The position numbers were made by a program, and so were the translations under genes. Of a stretch of DNA of 64,000 bases, positions 10,702 through 21,331 are shown piece after piece. The notes beneath the pieces are model-generated. The model did not search any database and was not told where the DNA came from. It saw only the letters and a list, made by a program, of their open reading frames with translations. Origin of the DNA: Canariomyces notabilis (taxonomy: Eukaryota; Ascomycota; Sordariomycetes; Sordariales; Chaetomiaceae); contig NW_027041831.1 of the NCBI RefSeq assembly GCF_033297395.1, positions 841,244 to 905,243 of the forward strand, read 5' to 3'. The first letter of the stretch is position 1. Each line of letters starts with the position of its first letter.

Positions 10702-12475
10702 TCAGTCTACCCTGCTACAAACAAGCTTTACCCTATCCGCATCCACCATCTTAAGCAGCATCTCCATATTCACATCATTCACACACTCCACAGCCCGCTT
10801 CCTCGCGTCTTCATCACTCTCCCCAGCCTCCCTCTTCACACTCAATCGATGCCCCTCAACCAAACACGCAATAACCGCCGTAGCCTCCACCTCAGAGAAC
10901 TTTCTCCCAGGACAGCTCTGGGGGCCTTCAGACCAGGCCAGAAACGTATTCCTCTCCGGGACAAGCAGCTCTTCACCCGCGAGCTGACCCTCGGTAGGCG
11001 GCGACGAACCTGAACGCGGTGCCGGGTTCATGATCCACCGCGCGGGCTTCCAGGCCAGCGGATCCGGCCCCCAGAAATCCGGGTTGGTCTGCACCGCCAT
11101 GGCGCACACGCTTACGCCCGTCGGGGGCGGGATGGTGAGCGTCCGTTTGCCGACCTCGAGTGTCTGTGGTTGGGTGACTGTCTTGGGGATGATCATGACA
11201 GGTGGGTACAGGCGGAGCGTCTCGAGGAAGACGGCGTGGCAGCGCTTGAGTTGCGGGTACATGGTTTTGTAATCCCACTCCTCTGTACTGTTCTTCGTGA
11301 CAAGCTTGATCTCCTCCGCGAGCCAGTCCTGCACCTCGGGGTGGGCCGCCAGAAGAAGGGTGGCAAAAGCAAGCGTGTTGGCCGTGGTGTCGTGGCCTGC
11401 AAAGTTGAGCACGAAGAGGTTGCCCAAGATCTCGTCGACTGAGAGACCCTTGCGGTCTTCTCTGGCCGGCGGTGGTGAGACGGCGGTTTCCCGCTTGTGC
11501 ACGTCCAGAGCGCGCACAAAGGCCGTCATGACGCCCCCGGATCCAGGGGTGCCTTGGTTGAGGGCAGCCAACTCGTCCTCTAGCATCGTCATCATGTGCT
11601 TTTTGTACGCGACGGCTGCCTTGCCAAGTTTTGCCAGCCCCTTTGGCAATGGTAGCCAGGAAGAAGCCAGGATTTTGTACGGGATCAACAGCAGGGGGAT
11701 AACCCCGTCGAGGACGGTCATCAAGGCATCGCGGTAGCTGTTTGTATCGTCAACCGAGGGCTCGGAAGAGCCGTAAAAGTCGTACGACTTGCGAAAGGCT
11801 ATAGCCGCGAGCACGTTGAGCGAGACGGTGCGTATGTCCCGTTGCACGCTCGGAATGCCGGCTGAGGATAGGTTCGTCCAGTAGCGCAGCATGGCTCTGG
11901 CTTGGCTGATCGACTCGCTCCAGACAAACTTCATTATGCTCTCGTTAAAGGGCGAGGCGAGCACTTTCCGATGGCGCGGCCAGTCTTCCCACCCGGCTGT
12001 GGAAATGCATGGGCCGTACACCTCGAGGAGCTCTGCATAGGTTGAGGGGTTAAGGGGGAGGGTCTTAAGCACAGGGGGATGACTCACGAAGCTCCTTGTA
12101 CGGCCGAGGAAAGTCCTTGCGCCTCGTGAGAATCTCCTGAATGGCGCCCGGGTCGGAAATGTGAAGATACACGCCCACAGGGGTCACCAGGGCCCAGACG
12201 GGCCCCAGGCGCACGGTTGCCTGGGCCTTGTCCGCAAAAGACCATCCTCGGCGAGAATAGCGAACAAAGTCTGGGTAAGACGACCACGTGATGGGCAGCC
12301 GATCCAGGAGGTTGTAGACCAAAGGCTGGACAATGGTCCAGGGGATGTTGTTGGAGTCGATGGGAATGCGCACATAGGGCACCTTCATGTCCCGCGCCTT
12401 GCGCACGTTGAGCTCCAGACAAACGAGCGTCCACACGACGTACGCCAAAGCGGCGGTCAGCAGGTACTGAAGCAT
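10702..12475 (-). CDS. Cytochrome P450 monooxygenase, membrane-anchored
   Basis: Two exons, 12088-12475 and 10702-12032, with a 55-nt intron (GTGAGT...CAG), give 572 residues. The N-terminus MLQYLLTAALAYVVWTLVCL is a typical ER anchor. The oxygen-binding I-helix reads NFAGHDTTANTL with the acid-alcohol pair intact, the K-helix ExxR is ETLRLYPP, and the heme loop is WSEGPQSCPGRKF. In that loop the usual Phe and Arg of FxxGxRxCxG are Trp and Gln, while the Cys ligand and both Gly are kept. The substrate is unknown. It may act with the convergent SDR gene, but nothing in the sequence proves it. Confidence 0.92.
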
Positions 12476-13267
12476 GATGGTGGCCCGTTGGGATTGATGG
12501 CAATGCGAACCTTGGGAGCACGATCGAACAGTATAAGCTATGTGCAGCCGTGAACGCTGCTGTCTCCTCGTAGATGTTTAGACCATTTCGAACGCGAACA
12601 CGAATATTAGAAGCGGCGGAAGAATGGAGAGACGTACAGTAGCGAGTTTTTCCAGGCCGTCATTGTCTCCAGTCTGACAACCAACAAACATGGAGGGAGC
12701 CAACTTACATAGCTGAAGCTGCCAACAGCATGTTGGCAGTCATGGTTTCCGTTTTGGCAGAGCTCCCCTTTTTGGTCAATACAACACCTTGGCAAGCATG
12801 CACCGTTTTGGACCCCATTTACCCCTGAACACCAGGGTTGCGGACTGGACGCATGCATTCACTCTCGCACGCAGCACAGTCCGTCCATGTCGTCGATACG
12901 ATATACGGCTGGAAGTACACATGGATTGGCCCGCGCACTAGGACACCGGAATGAAGGTGCCTTACTTATCTTACCTAGGAAAAAAGATAACATTGAACGT
13001 ACCAACCTACCTAGGTATGCATGTGTACTACGACAGTAGTCTCAAGTGCCACAGCAAGACACGGGAAACCACTCCGCGCTCACTAGGTAGTCTGAATTTT
13101 TCCCACTTGCTAGCAATAGACACGGATCTTGCAAAGCGAGCGAAGCGAGCCTCGAAAGAAGGTATGTTCAGGTACCACACCATACAAGGACTGCATGGGC
13201 ATTATATACAGATATTTCCTCTTGTCCCATGTACACAAAGTCTGGTACCAACCACAATCCAGCCAGC
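12476..13267. other. Intergenic
   Basis: No gene. The palindrome-like ACCTACCTAGGTA is at 13006-13018; otherwise nothing recognised. Confidence 0.5.
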
Positions 13268-14119
13268 CTAACTGAACTGCGAGAAGAACTCCCACGTGTT
13301 CCCCGGCGCAAAAATAGTATTCCCATCCCTCTCCGACGGGTTATGATCGCCCCTATGAATAACCCAGGTCACCGGATAACCCTCCTTACAACCCTGATAC
13401 CTCGTCTTGACGCTCGTAGCCCCCGGCTGCGGCTCGGGATTCACCGGGGTGCACCCATTGTTCCTCACAAACCGATCCCTCAACTGCCGTCCTCCACTCA
13501 CATTCAGCACCGAATCAGCCGTGCCATGCTGTCCATAGTACGCCACCGGCTGCGTCCCGCCCTGGCAACCACTCAACTGTGCGCCAGACAAGACCGCCAC
13601 GGCGCGGACGACGTTGGGGCGGGCGCACGCGAGGGCGAACGACATGGCCCCGCCGTAGCTGAAGCCCGTCGAGAAGATCAGCCGCGTGTCGACGCACAGC
13701 TCGTTGGAGACGTGCTGCACGAGCTGGTCAAAAAAGGTGACATCCTCCCCGCCCTGGTTGGCCCAGCCGTTATTCAGCCCGTTCGGAACAACAAAGATGG
13801 CGCTGTTATTTGACAGCGGCGGAAGGCCGTAGTAAGGCAAGGCGCCGCCGCGGTTGGTGTCCTCGCCGTTGACAATCTTTTGGGCGCTGCCGCCGAGTTG
13901 GTGGTAGGTGAAGATCAGCCGGTAGGGACGGGTCGGGGAGTAGTTGTCGGGGAGTTTGATGAAGTATTGGCGCTGCTTGCCGTTGACGGTCATGGTGTAC
14001 TGCTGGTTGCGCAGGGAAGGGGTCTTGCCGCATCCGGGTGAGGATTCGGCGGCCACGGCATTGAGAAGGCCCAGGAGGAGGACGGCGAGGGCCGTCGTCA
14101 GGGTGAGGATTTGCTTCAT
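13268..14119 (-). CDS. Secreted carbohydrate esterase, CE1/feruloyl-esterase-like
   Basis: Single exon, 283 residues. A signal peptide (MKQILTLTTALAVLLLGLLNAVAA) is followed by the mature start ESSPGCGK. The alpha/beta-hydrolase nucleophile is in GFSYGGAM (Ser154), and a likely acid and base are Asp202 (HGTADSVLN) and His259 (HRGDHNPSE). TYHQLGG near residue 72 is the oxyanion region typical of the poly-hydroxybutyrate-depolymerase-like, CE1 feruloyl esterases. Such enzymes release ferulate or related acids from arabinoxylan outside the cell. Its neighbour on the same strand also looks like a plant-cell-wall enzyme. An acetyl-xylan esterase role is the main alternative. Confidence 0.88.
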   Translation of the reverse strand: MKQILTLTTALAVLLLGLLNAVAAESSPGCGKTPSLRNQQYTMTVNGKQRQYFIKLPDNYSPTRPYRLIFTYHQLGGSAQKIVNGEDTNRGGALPYYGLPPLSNNSAIFVVPNGLNNGWANQGGEDVTFFDQLVQHVSNELCVDTRLIFSTGFSYGGAMSFALACARPNVVRAVAVLSGAQLSGCQGGTQPVAYYGQHGTADSVLNVSGGRQLRDRFVRNNGCTPVNPEPQPGATSVKTRYQGCKEGYPVTWVIHRGDHNPSERDGNTIFAPGNTWEFFSQFS

Positions 14120-15150
14120 GGCGGAGGGAGTGGGTGGGACCAGCTTGAGGTGGAGGATGCCTTGACACTGGTCAAGTTCTCAGGCAGAGGTCAGTGAAGG
14201 ATGGAAATTGACCTGATGAAGTGCTCGGGAAGCTCTTGCCAGGCGTGCTACAGACGCTTATTATATTCCTGCTCAGACTACGGGCCATCATGCGCCTAGG
14301 ATGGGCATGATGACCTAGGGTGGACAGTTAGTTCAGTTACCCCGGATCTTGATCGTTTCAGGTATTGGTATGCTAGTTCCGGGAGACACGTCGGCTTCTG
14401 TCACGGCAGTGAGGTCGCCAGGGCTGGGAGCTTGTCTAAGCCAGTCTCTTAATGCTATTGGCGCGCGTCTGGGCAATAATATGATGCTATGAGGAAGATG
14501 TTACCGTACTTGTATATTATCCGGCGCATCCAAGCCACTCGGATTATTTCCTGCAAGCGCACCAGACGGTTCTTACGGGATTAATTACTACCTTACCCCA
14601 GATTTTGGTTCAAATGCCATCAAGCTGGTCCAGCCGTGCGGGAGTCCCGAGGATAAATTGATCTAATAACGCGGTTATGGGGTGTCAAGATCTATGCATT
14701 CAGCCTTGGGTAGGCGGCTACCTCAAGGACCTCTAGCTGGATGACAGCCTGAATGAGGACAAGGAGATGCAGTCTAACACATCCCTGATCTCAGACAGGT
14801 ACTGTACCTCAACGACCCGGTGAGAGTGATGGCTTGTGGTCCCTGTCCCTGAAATTTGCCGTGACATGTCCGAAGAGGGTGTCAAGGGTGAACCCTCACC
14901 GAAGCCCGTGCCAGGCGATGGTGGGTATGGAGCGGCGAGGCTGTGCTGTACTGTAGGTAGGGTACGTATAGTGTAGGTATATTAGAGACCAGCAGCATGT
15001 ATTGGCTTCATGTTGCTGCTGACGATCTTAGGCGGGAAAAGGAGGAACCAGTCAGGCTCCGGGGTAAGCTATTTTGTTTCGTACACGTGGACCGCTGCCA
15101 GATGCGTCCTCTCCGCTCATCTCGTTCTGTCAAAGATGGACAGTAATCAC
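14120..15150. other. Intergenic
   Basis: About 1 kb between two minus-strand genes. No coding frame or RNA gene recognised. Confidence 0.5.
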
Positions 15151-16407
15151 TCACCGGCGACTGTCGCATCCCTTCTTATCATACTTGCCCTTCACAACCT
15201 CCGTCAAGCTCACCACACTGGCACTCAAGTTCGGATCATCCCCCTCATCAAAGTCAAAGGTGCTCCCGCCCAGAATCATCAGGTGATCCGGATGCTTCTT
15301 AAAGATATGCAACGCCCTGCTATACGCCGCCGGCTGCGGCGTGGCGTGCATCTCCCACTTGTCCACATCTCCACACGCCTGGTTGGTGTAGACCTGCGAG
15401 TTATCCGCATCCGAAACCACAATCGTGCCGCACTTCTTGCTGCCTACCGGGGACCAGACCACGTAGGGGGACGCGTTGGGCGCGAACTCTTTGTTGATCA
15501 CGATAGGCAGGGGCTCGGCGCTCTGGAACTCGAGCGGGCTGTCGGCGATGCGGTAGTGCACGGGGTAGTTGGACCCGTAGGACGAGGAGTTGCCGATGGG
15601 CAGCTCGTAGACCAGGATCCATTTGTTGATGGTCTCGATGTGCGCGATGACGGTCATGCCCGGTCGGGCGATGTACAGATCGTACGCGGCGTCGTCGACG
15701 ACGGGGCCCCAGGTTTTTAGGTCTTTTGAGGTTTGGTGGGCTAGCTTCTGGCCGTGGTCCGGGTCGCGCTGGTCGGAGTAGTAGCAGACTAGCTGGTTGT
15801 CGTAGATCCTAGATGGCTGTCAGATCGACGAGTTGCATTGCGGTCAAAGCAAGCAGCACACTCACATAAGGTAAGGCTCCCAGATGGGATCCGCCCCATT
15901 CGTCGTATTCGGCCTTCCCCCCACCGCCACGTTACTCACGAACTCCCACGTCCTTGCCCTGTCTCTGCTGGCGTACAGATCGATCTTAGTTCCCACACCC
16001 TCAGCGGTCTCGTTAAAGCTCCAGCTGTTTCCACTCGCCAGGATGGTGCCCTTCTTGTACGGGCCCACATCCTGCGTCATCTCGGTGATGGCGGGCTGCG
16101 CGGTCATTCCCCACCCGTTGACCTGGTCGGTAATGTTGGACACCTGCTTCCATGACACGCCGCCGTCCTTGCTCTCGAACACGGGGAACGACGAGAGGCC
16201 GGCCAGAGAGCGATTGCCGGACGTGCCTGTTGTGACTAGGAGGGTGCCATCCTTGAGCTCTGTTAGACGTGGGTAGAAGGCCCGGACACCGGGCGGTGCC
16301 TGCCATATTGTTTTGTATTCGAACAGGGAGAAGGGCTTAGGGTCATGGGCGGGTGCTGCTGAGGCCAGGGCCGCCAGTGAGAGGAGAATTTTGTCCGCAC
16401 CACGCAT
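15151..16407 (-). CDS. Secreted GH93/sialidase-fold glycoside hydrolase
   Basis: Exons 15866-16407 and 15151-15808 (57-nt intron, GTGAGT...TAG) give 399 residues. The signal peptide is MRGADKILLSLAALASAAPA. Beta-propeller Asp-box elements are visible: FESKDGGVSWKQV and the degenerate YASRDRARTWEFV. FYPRLTELKDGTLL near the start, WEPYLMIYDNQLVCYYSDQRD across the splice and GSTFDFDEGDDPNL are typical of fungal BNR-repeat enzymes that I relate to GH93 exo-arabinanases. The frame ends shortly after a possible donor (CGGTGAGTG near 15150), so a further short exon to the left cannot be excluded. The substrate is probably a side chain of plant polysaccharide. Confidence 0.8.
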
Positions 16408-17504
16408 CTTTGTTGTCAGGCCGGGGTGTGTCTTGATGATGGAGGAGGGTTACGTTCACACGATGGACGCAGGCAGGAACCTGAACGATGGCAATGTCCA
16501 TGTTACCCATCTTGTCGTTACGGGACGATGAATGAGATGCTTAATATATCCATTATTGGCAAGAAACTCATTAAGCTGTATCCGTCATCTTGTGCGTAGC
16601 TCCGGACCCTTGGGTCCCCCAACCGGCAAACGGCTTCGGCTTCTCGCGAGAGGGGTTACGGCAATCGAGGCGGCGCTGACGGCAGAAGAGTTGCGGCTAA
16701 GGTGTGTATCTCAGAGCACATAACACCCCATTGGTGCGCCAGTAGGGCTGCATTTGAGGCGAGCCGCAGGAGTGAAAGCGTGGTTGAAGAATGTTGTAGT
16801 GATTGTAGTTGTAGGATGCTTGAGAAGCTAGCTGCCAAGCCCTGTGCACCTCTCCAACCTTGAATCCGGTTAAACGGGTTAAATGCTAGCGTACCATATG
16901 GTTGCAGCTGGCAGCCAGCTGGACTTGAACTCGGGAGGAGCTGAAGCTAAAGTCACATGACTCACCCGGCCGGAGCGCTGTTCTTTCCCCGTAGCGTCAC
17001 ACTGAGTGGCCCCTGCTCAGCTCAGCGGGTGGGTGATCGCCAGCAGCCAAGACCCCGATCTGCAACCCTGGCCTCAGCTCCGATCTGCACCTGAAGCTAA
17101 CCCATTCCCGGCACACCGCTGTCGATCATCCGCTGTTCGGGCCGGCGAGATTGACGACAAGCCACACAGGTCTGCAAGTCCCCGCTTTGATGACCATAAC
17201 TGCATTGATCACTGGCCCGAGACTGGCTGGCTCTGCACGGGGGACAAACAGTGATAAAAAGCATCTGCACCGCTCATTGGAGATATCGTCGCGATGGCGC
17301 GTTTGCGGAATCGTGATTGCCCAGTGTGTGGGCCCGGATGGCAGTTTTGTCTCAGTTTCCAGCCACGCGTTTAACAATGGATCGTTTAAAGAGTCGGGAT
17401 GCTTGCTGTCTTCGGTTTTGACTCGAGTGCCTCGACAATGCTGAGGACTGGAAACTAATATTTGCACGTGGCCCCGACCGTGTCACCCGCAATCCGACGC
17501 CTCC
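16408..17504. other. Intergenic, divergent promoter region
   Basis: Lies between the divergent GH93-like and P450 genes. No gene or clear repeat recognised. Confidence 0.5.
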
Positions 17505-18964
17505 ATGTCGACACCCATTCCCCGGCCCCGGGGCGTCCCCATCTTGGGCAACATTTTCGATGTTGACCCGAGCAATACCTGGTGGTCGCTGAAAACGCTC
17601 GCCGAGAAGTATGGTGAGTGACAGTCTCGGTGTTCGCACAAACGGGACGGGATAGGCGGTTGACCCAAGGGCTGACCCGCCTTGGTTTTGCAGGCGAGAT
17701 CTTCCAAATCAAGGTGCTCGGCCACTCCATTGTCTTCGTCGCCAGCGCCGCATTAGCTGAGGAAATTTGCGACGAAAAACGGTTCCGCAAATACGTCGGT
17801 GGCCCCATTGTCGAGATCCGCTACACGGTCCACGACGCCCTGTTCACAGCCTTCGACCATGAGGAGAGCTGGGGCATCGCCCACCGCATCATCGCCCCTC
17901 AGTTATCTCCAGAGGTTGTGGCTGGCCATTTCAGCGACATCGTGGAATGCACCGACGAACTGATTAGGAAATGGCACGGCATCGGGCCCGACACCAAGAT
18001 CAAGCCGCTCGACGACCTCAACCGGCTCAATCTCGAAGCTATAACTCTCACCTTGTTCGGCAAAAAGCTAAACTGCATCGAGGGTCCCGCGCACCCCATG
18101 CTCCAAGCCATGGAAGACTCCACCTCCGAAGCCATGAAGCGCCCAACCCGTCCCAAACTGCTCAACTGGCTAGTGTACGGCTCCAAGTTCAAAAAGGCAA
18201 CAAAAACCATGCGTGACTTCGCCGCGGAGCTGGTCAAGGCCCGCAAAGAGCACCCGTCGGACCGGCACGACCTGCTTTGGACCCTGCTCAACGCCACCGA
18301 CCCAGAAACCGGCAAAACCCTCACCGACTCCCAAGTCATTGACGAAATAGTCAGCATGCCCATCGGCAGCAGCACCGCGCCCTGCGCCATCGCCGCGGCG
18401 ATCCACTTCCTGCTGCAAAACCCCGAAGCGCTCGTCAAGGCACGCGACGAGCTGGACGAGGTTGTGGGTGACGGGCCGTTCCGCCAGGAGCATGTCCCGC
18501 GCCTGGAATATGTTGCCGCCATTGTCCGCGAGACGTTGCGGCTGTCGTGTGCTGCGCCGGGGTTCAACATTGAGCCAATCCCCAAGCAGGGTGATAAATC
18601 ACCGGTGTTGTTGGGTGGGGGGAAGTACCAGGTTGCGCATAACCAGCCGATGATTATTGTCCTGGCTGGCGTGAATCGGGATCCGGCGGTTTTTGAGGAG
18701 CCGTTGGCGTTCCGCCCGGAGAGGATGATGGGGGAGAGTTTTGAGAGGCTGCCGGCCGGGGTGAAAAAGTGGTTTGGGAATGGGAAGAGGCAGTGTATTG
18801 GCCGCCACTGGGCGTGGGAGTTTTTGGTGGTGGTTACGGCCAAGCTGATTAGGGATGTTGACTTTGAGGCGGTGGATAAGGAGTATGTCATGAAGCAGGA
18901 TGGGTGGTTTAATGTGCGGCCTGTGGAGCATTATGTCAAGGTCCGCCCGAGGGTGGCGCATTAG
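17505..18964 (+). CDS. CYP505/CYP102-like P450 heme domain without reductase
   Basis: Exon 1 (17505-17613, from MSTPIPRPRGVPILGNIF) joins exon 2 (17694-18964) in phase 1 to give 459 residues. There is no membrane anchor; the protein begins at the Pro-rich hinge, as in soluble self-sufficient fatty-acid hydroxylases. The heme loop FGNGKRQCIGRHWAWEF (Cys404) is the CYP505 type and ExxR is ETLRLSC. The protein stops about 50 residues after the heme loop, so the diflavin reductase domain of CYP505 is absent. The I-helix reads MPIGSSTAPCAIAAA: the Thr is kept but the acidic partner of the A/G-G-x-D/E-T motif is Ser. This resembles the fungal CYP540-like stand-alone relatives. Fatty-acid or related hydroxylation with a separate reductase is a guess. 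Confidence 0.88.
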
Positions 18965-20233
18965 TGTAGGGGTGGTGAAGTCGGAGGGATGGCAGTTACT
19001 GGTCGGTGACTGGACAGTCGGGCGGCTCATGAGGCCTATGGAGATAATGTGACATGTCGGGCAGAGCCGGGGATGACGTTGGTCTTGCAGGTGGTAGTAC
19101 CCTAATGGAATTGTCAACGGGACGCGTCAGCTTGTCATGTCAGATTCACATGTCGATGTTGCTTGTATGAGAGGATACGCGTGTACTTCCCCTGGCTTGC
19201 CACCAGGAAGGCAACATCATGCGATTTGCATGTAGTGGCCTATTTTGGAAGTATCTATCTGGTGATGAGGAGGAACGGCAGCCAGATGTAGCGCGGACGC
19301 CGGAACCTTATTCGGGGCTTCGGTACGCGCCACCAGAAGTTTCGAGATTGTTCGTCATACAACTCACCCGCGCTGTGGCTTCAATATCTAGGTACAGACA
19401 TGTATGCAAGATGAAGCTGTTCCTGAAGCTGGATGGTTGAGAAGCGGAATCATGAAAGGCGAAGAGAATAGTACAGCCGGGTTGTCAGCTCCGCTGTCGA
19501 CTCCTTGCCTCCCTGAGATAGTGCCTACAGTATGGAAGTGCCTATTCTTGTTATCATTAGGCTTTCGGTCAGCCACCTGCCTCAACGCACCTCCTGATCC
19601 GGCCCGAGAATGGCCTTGAAAGGCGAGGGCACTGGATAGGCTGCTCGGGGAGGTTGTTGCCGTGGTCTCGACGGGTTGGTGCCTGTCAGGCTGTATCCTT
19701 CTTCTCTGGAGTGAGGTATGCCTCAGCTCGGGATAGAGAGGCTGATGTGATGGTGGCAACCCTGTTCCATCTTGGAATCAACTCCTGTGAGCAAGTTCAG
19801 AAAAGGCCATTTGCCCTGCAGTATACCAGAATCATTGCGTCAAGCCTGACTCGGCCTTGCATGCATTTCTGTGCGTCCATGTTCATCACCATCAAATTTC
19901 AGCTTGCCAGTTGCATGGGCAACGAAGAGTTCTCGCGGCGAGACTGCAGGCAAAGGTGCAGAAATAGAGGCGAGCATACGCTTCCAGCATGAGATACGAT
20001 AGTCCTACAGTGACCGACGTGATTATAAAGTCATGCCCTCTCGAGACCTCCTGAGCTGCCCCTTTCTCCTCCCAACACCAACAGCATCTACTCGAGACCC
20101 GAGAGTACCACGAGACAGTCACTACGACAAAACAATCCACGCTCGCTTTCTGCAGGCAAATAGGCCAGTCCTCTTAACAACTCCCTGCTCAACCTTATCG
20201 TCTTTCTCCACCCACATTGAACCAATTACGAAA
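18965..20233. other. Intergenic
   Basis: 1.27 kb without a convincing gene. A minus-strand open frame at 19388-19759 has no recognisable motif and low-complexity composition. Confidence 0.5.
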
Positions 20234-20596
20234 ATGAAGACCACCCTCGCAGCCCTCGCAACCCTCCTCTCCCTCACCTCCGCCGTAACCATCACCCTAC
20301 CCTCCGGCGTCTCCATCCCCTCGGGCATCACCCTCCCGTCAGGCGTGACCGTGGTCACTGCCGGTGCCTCCGCTACCGCCGCCGCCGACGGTAGTGGTGG
20401 TGGGGGTGACAGTGGTGGTGGTGCGAGAAGACGCCAGAACCTTGGTGGCGGCCTGGGATCGTTCTCTCTGAACCTGGCCCAGACCCGTACAAACTCCGGT
20501 GGTGCGCAGCAGACGGCTGGGGCTGGGGGCCAGGCTAATGCGAATGCGGCGAATGTGAATGCTGCCGGTGCCGGTGGTGCGGGTGCGAATACTTGA
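20234..20596 (+). CDS. Small secreted Gly/Ala/Asn-rich protein with LPSG repeats
   Basis: 120 codons from ATG 20234 (MKTTLAALATLLSLTSA is a good signal peptide with cleavage after SA). The mature N-terminus carries a three-fold repeat of the form [LI]PSG[VI][ST][IVL] (LPSGVSIPSGITLPSGVTV). A Gly/Ser run, a basic RRR cluster that could be a Kex2-type site, and an Ala/Asn/Gly-rich tail follow. There are no cysteines in the mature part, so it is not a disulfide-rich effector or hydrophobin. I do not recognise a family. Such proteins are often wall-associated. The in-frame sequence upstream of this ATG lacks signal character, so this start is preferred. Confidence 0.68.
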   Translation: MKTTLAALATLLSLTSAVTITLPSGVSIPSGITLPSGVTVVTAGASATAAADGSGGGGDSGGGARRRQNLGGGLGSFSLNLAQTRTNSGGAQQTAGAGGQANANAANVNAAGAGGAGANT

Positions 20597-21331
20597 ACTT
20601 GAACTGGACTGCAAACTGGGGTGGGTTTGGGGGAGAATGGTGAGTTGTCCTTGTTCTAAGGAAGGTGGTTGCAAGTGATGAGGGGGTGCTAACTTGGATT
20701 GGGATACTAGTAGAGTCATGCCAGGTTTCTTCTTTTTGATATACGCCAAATGAACGCACTCTTTCTCTTTCGAGCACGGTTAGGGGACGGTACATGTCTG
20801 GGGCTAGCGGTCCAGTTGAGAATGCAAGATTGTATCGTTAAGACAGGTTGCTTTTGATGACGAGGAGATGTGGATGAGGGTGGATGTGTATGTCAGGACT
20901 CAAGTGCGGGTTGGACTTGAAAGCCATGCCGCCGTCATTCCGCAATCTAGCAGTCATCCTAATAGATTTCATTAATTGAGGTATATTCTCCGTCTGTAGC
21001 TTGGCTTATAGCTTTGTCCGTGGTAGTTACTCTTTTGGACGAGTTTGGCCTATAGCTTCGCCGTCTTCTTCCTTCTTCACCTCAGTCTGTGAACGAGACA
21101 TCAACAATTGAGTCAACCCTGGCCCTCGAGTAACCGATCATGTGAATGAGCTAACACACAGCGACCAAGTACACCAGAAACGCCTGAAAACCCAGAGAAT
21201 CCAGAAGACAGCGGCTTACTTCAATATTATTAGTACAGCTTGCGAAAAAATGGCGATTAGAGATGAGGCGGAAGAATTCTGATATATCCAAAGACAAGAC
21301 TTGGCTCCAGGCCCGTTTCTTTCTCCAGGAT
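20597..21331. other. Intergenic
   Basis: No gene. A short imperfect direct repeat (TTGGCTTATAGCTTTG near 21000 and TTGGCCTATAGCTTCG near 21045) is the only structure noticed. Confidence 0.45.

Noticed and set aside
19388..19759. Minus-strand open frame of 123 codons
   Set aside because: Low-complexity, no domain or signal peptide, and no splice-supported extension.
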